Assembly: GCF_025370935.1 (NCBI RefSeq)
Contig: NC_133493.1
Coordinates: 2,892,715-2,956,714, forward strand
Reading direction: 5' to 3'
Length of the DNA: 64,000 nt
Source of the DNA: Choristoneura fumiferana
Taxonomy: Eukaryota > Arthropoda > Insecta > Lepidoptera > Tortricidae
The notes under the pieces were generated by a model. It worked only from the letters and a program-made list of their open reading frames with translations, did no database searches and was not told the DNA's origin. This document shows positions 45,370 through 56,500 of the stretch, one piece after another (within the stretch, counting starts at the first letter, position 1; each line of letters begins with the position of its first letter). Position numbers and translations under genes: made by a program.

Positions 45370-47770
45370 TTAACTGTTAGCTTTGTAAGCCCTGGCATTT
45401 TCGAGGAAGTCATGGTATTTCCACTCTTTGTAGTTCATAATATGGCGTCCATTCATAATTGTGTGAACCATTATTTTGGCATTGTATTCTAGATTGGTCA
45501 GGAGCTGTAAGAAAAAAGTCTGAGTTAGGTAACAATCGACTTCTTGCATCATCTCAATATTTTAAGCGGGATGTTTAAAAAAAAATATATATATAAAATG
45601 TGAATTGTACCGAAAGGGATGAAATTTATATGGAACCCCCGCTGAGAGACCTTATCGGACAAAAAAGGGGTTACTAAATTAAACTCGTCACACCATTAGG
45701 AGCCTCCCCCCTCTTCCCCGAACTCTTGACGGATTAAGACATGAACAAAAATTTGGGGGCGTTGGGGGACTAATTGATGACCCCAAGATTCTTTAATCTT
45801 CGGAGTTATTCATCACTGCACGCGTAAAAAAACATAACAATCGAATCTCTATCGCGTATTGGATTCCTCTATTTTGGCGTCTAAGGTGTTCACTAAACTA
45901 TTCTCTACTTGGTAAATTAGTACTTACTTTGGGTGTCAACAAGAAATATTGCGCGTTGTCACATTCGGTGGTGGCCTTGACGAGCAGCTGGAACATCTTG
46001 CGTTCGTTGATCGGGTCCATGCCTTGGTTGATCTCGTCCACGCATCTAAACAGGACAGCTTTTGTTGATCATAAAGTATTAAACACGCAGTGTCGTGAGT
46101 GCCGCGTCATCTACATATGTAACGTATCGCGTCCGCTGTGTGATGTTGTGAGTATCGCCTAAGCTCCGTTATGTTGTGGTTGCCGCACCGGCTGTATATT
46201 ATTGTGAGCACCGCGTTGTGAGTGTACTTTTTCGAGCAGCGCGTCAGCTGTTTAATATTTTTTTTTTACGCGTCAGCTCTGTAATGTTGTGGGTGCCGCG
46301 TCAGCCGTATAATGTTGTGAGATACGCGTCAGCTGTGTAATGTTGTGAGTGCCACGTCAGCTCTATAAAGTTGCGAGTACCAGGTGAACTCTGTAATGTT
46401 GTGACGCATCAGCTTTGTAATGTTGCGAGTACCGCGTCATATGTATAATGTACCTGAACGGCACCATGGTGAGTCTCTGAAGCGCCATAAGGTACATGGC
46501 GGTGGAGAGGGCTCGCTCGCCGCCGGACTGCGCGTGCCGCGTCAGCTGTATTGTAGCTGCACCATGGTGAGTCTCTGAAGCGCCATGAAGGTACATGGCG
46601 GTGGAGAGGCTCGCTCGCCGCCGACTGCGCGTGCCGCGTCATATGTATAATGTACCTGAACGGCATTGATAATGAATGCTGTTTAGGCGGAGAGGGCTTT
46701 TTAGGGGCTGTCGTTCGGTCCCGAAACACTGACGCATCAGTGATTTTTAGGAGCACCAGGTAAATGTTTGAATAAAAAAATCATGCGTGGAAATGCCGCC
46801 ATTAAGCCGCCGGACTATCGCGTATGAATTCGCGCTAGAGGCGCTAGTGTAGCGTGAGGTCTCCGAAATGACAAATCTCATAGTTTTTGGGTGAGCTACG
46901 CGGGTTTATTTATAATAAGAATAATTTTGTGAATATTATGCATTATCTGAAATTAATTATGGCATTATGCGTTACGAGCACATGAATGTTTGTGTTTTAA
47001 GACAGTTTTTGTGTTTCGGAAACTTTTTCCTCCCTTTTTTCCGAACAAAACAGGACTACGCAAACGCAACACTTGTGTTGCGTCGATATTGTTTTATGGT
47101 ACGGTTTTAAGGTCTATTAAAATATGATTTTAATCTAACTTTGTTTTCACGCCCGTAATAACAGACTTTGAAAGCCACACTTATAAAACCTCACGCAACA
47201 GTGGCGCCATCTAGAAAGACAAAAAACGATAGCCCTCATTGCGTTAAAACTGTCACAAATCCTAACTTTTAGTGGTTATGTTACCCCATAAAATCATACT
47301 TTTCAAGAAGTGACCTGACAGACGTTGCCATGGCAACACAGCCACCACGAATAGTTGATTGACCCTTAAAAGCCAAAGCTGCCACGGCTAAATGCAAAAT
47401 ATATCAGCACAGCCACTGAACTTAAATGTTTTCTTTCTCTCTTTTCTTTACTTATTCTAAATATTTACAGTATGGCAGAAAGTATCAGAAGGATCGATTT
47501 TTTTATACGATAGGCGGTAAACGAGCAGGTGGCGCACCTGATGAAAGAATCACCGCCGCCAATGGACACCCGTAACATAAGTTGAATCACGGATAAGCTG
47601 CCGATTCTTTGAGAAAAGACTAGAGATACTCAAGTATAGCTTAGTGCTACTTACGTCGTTCCCAGCCCTGTCCAGTTTGACCTCGCCCGCGACCCCATCT
47701 TTGCGAACATCTCTCCGAAACTCTTGTCTATGTCCCGAAGCAGTTCTCAACAGGCGGCAGCCACTGCGCA
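45370..47770 (-). pseudogene. SMC5: Damaged duplicate of the last four SMC5 exons
   Basis: Exon-equivalents on the minus strand: 47770-47655 (116 nt against 118 in the right copy, net loss of 2 nt, so shifted), about 46640-46445 (signature-motif exon, broken), 46045-45928 (intact, Walker B CVDEINQGMD) and 45504-45370 (intact last exon with one silent change). The signature-motif exon has lost its 5' part (the DYDKYGISIM region) and holds two degraded 105-bp units with frameshifts. It cannot make the normal SMC5 C-terminus. Upstream exons are absent before the N gap. If this is a redundant, poorly polished haplotype contig, it is not a biological pseudogene at all. Confidence 0.75.
46075..46440. 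repeat. Intronic minisatellite, left SMC5 copy
   Basis: Degenerate repeats of roughly 30 bp with core GTGCCGCGTCAGC(T/C) and TAATGTTGTGAG. It corresponds to 54268-54625 in the right copy, with different internal deletions. Confidence 0.75.
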
Positions 47771-48946
47771 CTGAAAATACACGTTAATTTATATTCTCAG
47801 TTGTCCTAATTCCTTCGTTGGCACTATAAAAGGCGCCAAGCTTATAGCGCATCTAAGCTAACTATTATATGTATAAGATCTCATGTACCACGTAATAAAT
47901 TATTAATAATAATAACAATCATTTAATGAAATTGACATTAAATTTCCCTGTCCCTGTTTGACTTGTCACTATTGTACCGTTTTTTGTCAAACTTAAAACG
48001 AAAAATTGCTAAAAGTGGCTCCGAAGCGGTAACGTTTCGTGTGCTCTGCCTACCCATTTTGTGAATACAGGCGTGATGTTTGTTGTGTGTGTGTGAAATT
48101 AAATTATAACATAATTGTATAGACATTAAATAATTTCCATAAGAATATACAATGTGTTAATAATATTAAAAGTAATCTCATACTAACATTTTAAATGCGA
48201 AAGTTGTGTGTGTTTGTATGTTTGTCCGTCTTTCACAACGACAACGGAGCGACGGATCGACCGTGATTTTTGGTATAAAGATAGTATTGGCTACATAGGC
48301 TACTTTTATCCCCGGAAAAGCCATGCCTCCAGAGGGAACAGCGCGCGATAACCGAATTCTACGCGGGCGATGCCACGGGCAATGCTATAGTATTTTTAAT
48401 AGATTGACATTCTAATACCCTAACAGTGTCAATGTACTACCAACTATGTAAACTACCATCCAATAGTGTAATGAGTTTTTGAATGAATAAATGAAATATA
48501 ATAAGTAAAGCCTCAGTTCTAAACTCATATGAAGATATTTGAGGATCACTCTGTAAATAATACGTAGAAACAAGATAACGTCTCGATAGTCAAAAATCCC
48601 TACAGTCGTCTCTAAAACCAAAATAAACCCTTAGTAAGCGTAAATACTGCGCGGCAGGCTACGGAGTTTTTGTTTTGATAGATGTTTTCTATCGCGTATT
48701 TTGAAAGTATGTATTTGTTTTAGCAATACGAAGAAAAATACCTAAAAGCGCGCTTCTGATCTGACCAACTTATCTTAAACCGCCGTGCTTCGCCCCTATC
48801 CTCCTTCCCCCCCTTTCCCGATATCCACATTGATCAAGCTCTAGAGCTCGGTAGCCCTTAACTAAAATAATAATACTTATTTGTGTCACAAAGAGCAAAA
48901 TGGTGTGTATTTACGGCGAGGGCGTACATTGATCCAGAATGTAGCG

Positions 48947-49046
48947 NNNNNNNNNNNNNNNNNNNNNNNNNNNNNNNNNNNNNNNNNNNNNNNNNNNNNN
49001 NNNNNNNNNNNNNNNNNNNNNNNNNNNNNNNNNNNNNNNNNNNNNN
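48947..49046. other. Assembly gap of exactly 100 N
   Basis: One hundred N bases, the conventional placeholder for a gap of unknown size. It separates the two copies of the duplicated segment. The 65 bases before it do not match the corresponding place in the right copy. Confidence 0.99.
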
Positions 49047-49049
49047 GAT

Positions 49050-49440
49050 CTAGTCCCAAACCCCAAACTAAGCAAAGTTTGTACTATGGATACTAGGCAA
49101 CGGATAAACATACTTATATATATTTAGGTAGTTAAATATATAGGTAAGTACCTAAACCGGTCATGAACATTAATTCGTTTTCAAGGAATATAAAAGTCTT
49201 ATCACGAATAATTATTGGAGTAGACACATTAACTTATATATTAAGAAGTGTTCTATCAGAAAACATTTTTAATTTTCATTCAATTTTTATGGAATAATCG
49301 AGAAAAACTAACAAAAATTCAACGTTGCCAGCTCATCAGGTATAAACGCACTTAAACATCAAGACCCGAGAACAAACATTCGTATTATTCATACAAATAC
49401 GAATCGACCCCGGGACCTCAAGCTTCGTAGTCAGGCCATC
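49050..49440 (-). mobile_element. Reversed SINE family B interrupted by a MITE
   Basis: 49050-49125 holds the SINE 3' part (CTAGTCCCAAAC, ACTAAGCAAAGTTTGTACTA), and 49365-49440 the body and head (GAGAACAAACATTCGTATTA, CTTCGTAGTCAGG). Between them, 49204-49347 is a partial copy of the MITE at 14541-14767 (GTTGCCAGCTCATCAGGTAT). Confidence 0.75.
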
Positions 49441-49755
49441 CGACCCTCATATGAACGCTAACAATTTTTTTGCACAGACTGTATGGTATCGGCTTATTTT
49501 GTAGATGTAAAAGAAATAGTTATTTAAATACCGTTATGATTGTAATCCTACTATTTTTTTTTATGAGACCTTTTTGTTTTTCCTTTTTGTACAATAAAGA
49601 GTATACAAACAAATATTATAAACGCGAATGTTTGTTTGTGTGTGTGTGTGTATGATGTGTTAGAGAACCGGACTACGAAGCTTAAGCCCGGGTTTAAATC
49701 CCGGGGGCAGATATTTGTATGAATAATACGAATGTTTGTTCTCGTGTCTTGGATG

Positions 49756-50529
49756 GGGTACGTATTATAATGTATAAATTTAAAATACATATCGGTTGAA
49801 ATACATACAGTTGAAATACCGAAAATTATAAAATATAATGCATCAAAATATATAAAGTTATTTGACATAAGTTCTAAACGCATAAGCTTGAAATGCATAG
49901 TGGTCAAAATATATAATGGTTACAATGCATAATGGTTCTTAGTCATATGGCACAAAAAGCATATTTTCATAATGTATACGTTCAAAATCTATACAGTATG
50001 TTTTCTATAATGGTTGAAATACATACTAGACACTGAATTTTCACTAAGAAAAATGCATATATTACAATTCTGGTCATAGTTAAACCTAACACGCTCCTCC
50101 TCGCTACGCTCGTCGTCGCACCTAAAGTTTCTATTCAAATAATGATCAGACTTTAGTTTAAAATCCAAGGTCTTGTTAGACAATACGGCTTCCGATCAGT
50201 CTGTTTCTTATAGGTTAGGTTAGGTTAGAGTTTTGTCCAGGCGCGAAGCGCCTTAACTACGCTGAATAGGAGCTCCGCGAAGCGGAGCTCCGTCGACATT
50301 GTCTTACAGTCCTTAATTTTTCAAAATTTAACATGTAAATACAACGTAAATAGACTGGAGATGATGATGAACCTAGGCATTATAGTATGTATTTTGACCA
50401 TTATGAAAAACGTACTATAGGAATTTTAATTGTTATTTCTTTCAAATATTATATATTCTGATTGTATATTTCAACTGTATGTATTTCAACCGATATGTAT
50501 TTTAAATTTATACATTATAATACGTACCC
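49756..50529. mobile_element. MULE-like DNA transposon, 774 bp, non-autonomous
   Basis: Perfect terminal inverted repeats of about 62 bp starting GGGTACGTATTATAATG. A 9-bp target duplication TCTTGGATG lies at 49747-49755 and 50530-50538. The left duplicate (around 42419) has a single TCTTGGATG and no element, so the empty site is visible. A 9-bp duplication with long inverted ends fits Mutator-like elements. The interior has many short AATGCATAATGG-type repeats and no transposase frame. Confidence 0.85.
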
Positions 50530-51049
50530 TCTTGGATGTTTAATATGTATTTAAGTATGTATTTATTTATATATACGTATGTTTATCCATTGCCTAGTGC
50601 CCATAGTACAAGCTTTGCTTAGTTTGGGACTAGGTCAATTGGTGTCAAGTGTCTTTTTAAAAAAATAAAAAAAATAATTAACTAAATGTAAGCAAATTTC
50701 AGCTGATTTGGTACATTCAAGGTTTTGAAACATTTTACTTATTAATCATTGTAATACAAACTAGACTAGTTTATTTCAATACATAAATGTTATATACCTA
50801 TCCAAACCAAGTATAATGAATAGGCTAACAGTTGCTCAGCTAGGGGGGCTCGGGGTTTCTCACCGGCATCGAATCAGAAATGAGGAGATACCTAGAAGAA
50901 CGAGTGTCACCGACATAGCCAAGCGAATTAGCTCGTTGAGGTGGCAATGGGCGGGCCATATAGCACGGAAAACAAATGGCCGTTGGGGCCGAAAAGTTCA
51001 AAGACCGCGGAGGCGCGGATCGGCAAGCGCAGCGTACGACGTCCACTAA

Positions 51050-52044
51050 GGGCCGGTACACACGGACACTACGGACAGCATTTGAACTGTAGTTGGTGTA
51101 ACTGCATCAAAACTGCAAACCGACTGTGCAGTCCGCTTACAGTTGCCTTGCAGTCCTGTCAACCGCACACTGACTGCAAGCTGGCTGCACGGTCGTAGTG
51201 CAATTATGCATTGCAGTTAAAGGCTAACCAGAATTATAAAAAACCTCGCCATATTGCGGAAAACCAATAGAACTAATTTCTTGCACTGGTAACAGTAAAT
51301 TCCAATGTCATCTGTCTATTGCTGCCAAAGTTTAACTTTGTTTGCGTGCGGTATTATAGTGTTATTTTGTGTTTTTGTGCGTAACAATGCCGAAGATTAG
51401 CCATGAAAAAGGGATTATTAAATATTTCTTTAAATAACATCACCGACGCTGTTGTCAATATGACTGGTAGGTATCGTATAGTAAGTGAATGAATGAATGA
51501 ATGAATAATTTATTTATTTTGAAAAACATCACGATATTACAGTATTTACAAAGCCTGTCTAAGAAACAAAGGTATAGTGAATTTAATGTTGAGGTGATTC
51601 CAAAAAAGGAGCTGAGTGAAATCAGCATTTGTCGATACATGAAATGCAAAGTCGCTGATTTTCAGTGAATCCGTTTAGACAATCACAAGACATAAAGATA
51701 TCGTAACGTAAAGCATAGCAAAGCAAAACAACAGAAGCGCAGTGTGCAGCTGTACCCAAATATAATACATAATATTATAATAAATAAAAACAAAGTGTAA
51801 AGAATGTTGCAATATAAAACGTAGAAGTGCTGTCCTCGAGACAGGTGTTTTATATTCCTGGTCAGCCTATACAATGCAGTTATATTGCAGTCGGTGTGCG
51901 GTTGACAGGTCTGCACGATAACTGTAAGCAGACTGCACAGTCGGTTTGCAGTTTTGATGCAGTTACACCAACTGCAGCAAAACTGCACTCCAACTGCCAT
52001 TTTCATTTGCAGTTAGGTTGCAGTTCAAATGTCTGTACCGGCCC
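51050..52044. mobile_element. PIF/Harbinger-like MITE, 995 bp (right copy)
   Basis: Ends GGGCCGGTACA and TGTACCGGCCC, flanked by TAA at 51047-51049 and 52045-52047. Removing the element and one TAA rejoins the RTE frame around it (ending WQWAGHIARK ... on the left). The interior keeps short open stretches but no DDE transposase that I recognise. Confidence 0.8.
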
Positions 52045-53234
52045 TAACTAGACGGATGACCTGGTTAAAGCCGTGGGCTCGCGGTGGATGTAGGCCGCTT
52101 CCAGCCAAAGCAACTGGCGGTATGTAGCGGAGGCCAGTGTAGTGAGTGGACGTCTTACGGCTGATATGATGATGATAGGATACATACAATGGCCAAATTA
52201 CTTTTAACCTGAGACCTAAATGGTTCTAACGGAAGACCGGTGTCGCCTGCAAGGCTGACATCATGCTGAGTTGGGACCATTTCGTGACAATATTTTGTCT
52301 AATTTTCCATTTTTCTTTGTTTTGTAAAATGTCACGAATGAATGATTATTTCCACCTTTCTTTTCTTTTAAAATCTGGTATAGGAGACCAATATCCGCGC
52401 CGGGTGCGCCAGCGCTGTGTTCACAAGCTGAAGGCAGGCAGCTATCGTGCCAGGACCGTAAAATTATCGTTTAAGGATCAAAATTATCGTACCCATCATG
52501 ATAATGACCATAATACATTAAAAAAACATATGAAACGTGATGTAAGTGCAATAATAATGTTGCAAATACTTTATAGTTTAAATCACAGTGTTTTCGCTCC
52601 CTTATAATTCAACGAAAGAGTACACAGGGAGAAATACGACTCGTGCTCAACAGAGGGAGCTGTTCGCTGTAAGTATACCGCTTTAGTACTTACGTTTCGG
52701 CAATCGGTATATTCCAGTATTTTTGATACCGGTTGTCAAAGTCCTGAATTCAATATGGCTTGCAAAAAAAGAGATCAATTCATTTAAGAAAATGGCAGTT
52801 CTCATGGATCTATATTGATCACTGTACATAAAATGTGTAAGAATTGAGTGTGTCAATGTTTGAACACATCGTCATTAGTACAGCCAGCAGAAGTGGATGA
52901 GCGGTAAGGTGCTCAAAGTGATCTACACGACGCTACTGCCAAGGTAATAATAATAATAATCAGTGTTTAATAAGATTATTTTGAGCACCGTAACCACTCA
53001 TCTAATTCGGCTGCTGACTCTACATTAGTTAAGAATTAACAAAGAAAACATAGTAGCATATAACTTTGGCTGAGCCGGTAGGAAACAATGTCATCCACTT
53101 CAATACACGTCTCCGTGTCTATTACGCACCTAGGACGAAGACTCTCCAAAGAAAATTCTCCAGAGGTAGTTTATGGCTAAATCTGTACACATTTTAGATA
53201 ACTATTATCATTAGAAAAATACATCTTTCAGAGA

Positions 53235-53360
53235 AAACTGTAGTCACCAGCATCAATATCTGACAACAAAACGTGCATATATCTGATACGACTCTATTTC
53301 TAGAGGTAGGTAAGACGTGTCAGATATTTTTGCACGCTCCGCTGTGGCAGATATTAACCC
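53235..53360. repeat. Repeat family P4, right copy
   Basis: Same sequence as 45055-45180 with few changes (GATACGACTCTATTTCTAGA, CAGATATTTTTGCACGCTCC). Downstream of the SMC5 stop. Confidence 0.6.
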
Positions 53361-53547
53361 CTCGTATGCGGATGCACGGATCCGTGTAAATTTTAAGGCT
53401 ATCTTTTTGTGTTTTTTTTAATCAGCAGATTTTGCTCTTATCAAAACAGATGAGACTAGAATCGACTACTTTTAACCCCTCCCGCATACGAGGGGTTGAT
53501 ACCACAATAGTAATATTTAAAAAAACATAGCAACATTGTAATATATA

Positions 53548-56500
53548 TTAACTGTTAGCTTTGTAAGCCCTGGCGTTTTCGAGGAAGTCATGGTATTTCC
53601 ACTCTTTGTAGTTCATAATATGGCGTCCATTCATAATTGTGTGAACCATTATTTTGGCATTGTATTCTAGATTGGTCAGGAGCTGTAAGAAAAAAGTCTG
53701 AGTTAGCTAACAATCGACTTCTTGCATCATCTCAATATTTTAAGCGGGAAATTAAAAAAAAAAAATATACATAAAATGTGAATTGTACTGAAAGGGATGA
53801 AATTTATATGGGACCCCCGCTGAGAGACCTTATCGGACAAAAAAGGGGTTACTAAATTAAACTCGTCACACCATTAGGAGCCTCCCCCCCTCTTCCCCGA
53901 ACTCTTGACGGATTAAGACATGAACAAAAATTTGGGGGCGTTGGGGGACTAATTGATGACCCCAAGATTCTTTAATCTTCGGAGTTATTCATAAACACTG
54001 CACGCGTAAAAAAACATAACAGTCGAATCTCTATCGCGTATTGGATTCCTCTATTTTGGCGTCTAAGGTGTTCACTAAACTACTCTCTACTTGGTAAATT
54101 AGTACTTACTTTGGGTGTCAACAAGAAATATTGCGCGTTGTCACATTCGGTGGTGGCCTTGACGAGCAGCTGGAACATCTTGCGTTCGTTGATCGGGTCC
54201 ATGCCTTGGTTGATCTCGTCCACGCATCTAAACAGGACAGCTTTTGTTGATCATAAAGTATTAAACACGCAGTGTCGTGAGTGCCGCGTCAGCTGCATAA
54301 TGTTGTGAGTGCCGCGTCAGCTATATATGACGTAATGTCGTGTCGCGTCCGCCGTATAATGTTGTGAGTATCGCCTCAGCTCCGTTATGTTGTGATTGCC
54401 GCACCGGCTGTATATTATTGTGAGTACCGCGTTGTGAGTTTAATATATATTTTTTTACGCGTCAGCTCTGTAATGTTGTGGGTGCCGCGTCAGCCGTATA
54501 ATGTTGTGAGATACGCGTCAGCTGTGTAATGTTGTGAGTGCCACGTCAGCTCTATAAAGTTGCGAGTACCAGGTGAACTCTGTAATGTTGTGACGCATCA
54601 GCTTTGTAATGTTGCGAGTACCGCGTCATATGTATAATGTACCTGAACGGCACCATGGTGAGTCTCTGAAGCGCCATAAGGTACATGGCGGTGGAGAGGG
54701 CTCGCTCGCCGCCGGACTGCGCGTGCCGCGTCATATGTATAATGTACCTGAACGGCACCATGGTGAGTCTCTGAAGCGCCATGAGGTACATGGCGGTGGA
54801 GAGGGCTCGCTCGCCGCCGGACTGCGCGTGCCGCGTCATATGTATAATGTACCTGAACGGCACCATGGTGAGTCTCTGAAGCGCCATGAGGTACATGGCG
54901 GTGGAGAGGGCTCGCTCGCCGCCGGACTGCGCGTGCCGCGTCATATGTATAATGTACCTGAACGGCACCATGGTGAGTCTCTGAAGCGCCATAAGGTACA
55001 TGGCGGTGGAGAGGGCTCGCTCGCCGCCGGACTGCGCGTGCCGCGTCATATGTATAATGTACCTGAACGGCACCATGGTGAGTCTCTGAAGCGCCATAAG
55101 GTACATGGCGGTGGAGAGGGCTCGCTCGCCGCCGGACTGCGCGTGCCGCGTCATATGTATAATGTACCTGAACGGCACCATGGTGAGTCTCTGAAGCGCC
55201 ATAAGGTACATGGCGGTGGAGAGGGCTCGCTCGCCGCCGGACTGCGCGTGCCGCGTCATATGTATAATGTACCTGAACGGCACCATGGTGAGTCTCTGAA
55301 GCGCCATAAGGTACATGGCGGTGGAGAGGGCTCGCTCGCCGCCGGACTGCGCGTGCCGCGTCATATGTATAATGTACCTGAACGGCACCATGGTGAGTCT
55401 CTGAAGCGCCATAAGGTACATGGCGGTGGAGAGGGCTCGCTCGCCGCCGGACTGCGCGTGCCGCGTCATATGTATAATGTACCTGAACGGCACCATGGTG
55501 AGTCTCTGAAGCGCCATAAGGTACATGGCGGTGGAGAGGGCTCGCTCGCCGCCGGACTGCGCGTGCCGCGTCATATGTATAATGTACCTGAACGGCACCA
55601 TGGTGAGTCTCTGAAGCGCCATGAGGTACATGGCGGTGGAGAGGGCTCGCTCGCCGCCGGACTGCGCGTGCCGCGTCATATGTATAATGTACCTGAACGG
55701 CACCATGGTGAGTCTCTGAAGCGCCATGAGGTACATGGCGGTGGAGAGGGCTCGCTCGCCGCCGGACTGCGCGTGCCGCGTCATATGTATAATGTACCTG
55801 AACGGCACCATGGTGAGTCTCTGAAGCGCCATGAGGTACATGGCGGTGGAGAGGGCTCGCTCGCCGCCGGACTGCGCGTGCCGCGTCATATGTATAATGT
55901 ACCTGAACGGCACCATGGTGAGTCTCTGAAGCGCCATAAGGTACATGGCGGTGGAGAGGGCTCGCTCGCCGCCGGACTGCGCGTGCCGCGTCAGCTGTTG
56001 CAGCTGCTCGGAGGTGCGGAAGCGGACCATGATGGAGATGCCGTATTTGTCGTAGTCATTCTGTAAACCCAGAGTAAATGTGACAGCTTGATAATAATGC
56101 TGTTTAAGGGTCGATCAACTTTTTAGGGGCTGTTGTTCGGTCCTCGTAACTCAGGAGACATCATTGATACACTTTAGTGAAATGTTTGCAATGTATACTA
56201 AAAGCATCCTTCCTTTGCTTAGGAAATGAGCCATGAAGGAATTGCCTTAAAACTGTCACAAATCCTAACTTTTAGTGGCTTTTGGTGGTAGGTGGTGGCC
56301 CCATAAAAACATATTTTTAAAAAGTCACCCAAGAGACGTTGCCATGTTGATTGACCCTTAAAAGCTAAAGTTCCCACGGCTAAATGCAAAAATTTCAGCA
56401 CAGACACTGAACTTATTCTAAATATTTACAGTATGGCAAAAAGTATCAGGAGAAACGTTTTTATTTATATGATAGGCGGCAAACGAGCAGGTGGCGCACC

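Larger units (their letters stand above)
42327..48870. repeat. Left copy of a large duplicated segment (about 6.5 kb)
   Basis: Collinear with 49661-57860 through the SINE, RTE fragment, Harbinger MITE, SMC5 last exons, intronic minisatellite and repeats. The right copy is about 1.7 kb longer because of a 774-bp transposon and a longer 105-bp array. The left copy carries many single-base indels in its right half, lacks part of an SMC5 exon, and runs into a 100-N gap. Either a real tandem duplication or a redundant haplotype contig. Confidence 0.85.

Noticed and set aside
45370..47770. Second functional SMC5 gene
   Set aside because: Only four exons, one frameshifted and one missing its 5' part, and it ends at an assembly gap.
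54626..55990. CRISPR-like repeat array
   Set aside because: Units are contiguous with no spacers, encode part of a eukaryotic SMC5 exon and lie in an animal gene.
54609..56066. Open frames of 485 (+) and 492 (-) codons across the array
   Set aside because: They arise because the 105-bp period is divisible by 3 and the unit lacks stops on both strands. The minus frame is SMC5 exon repeated through intron pieces; the plus frame is its shadow.
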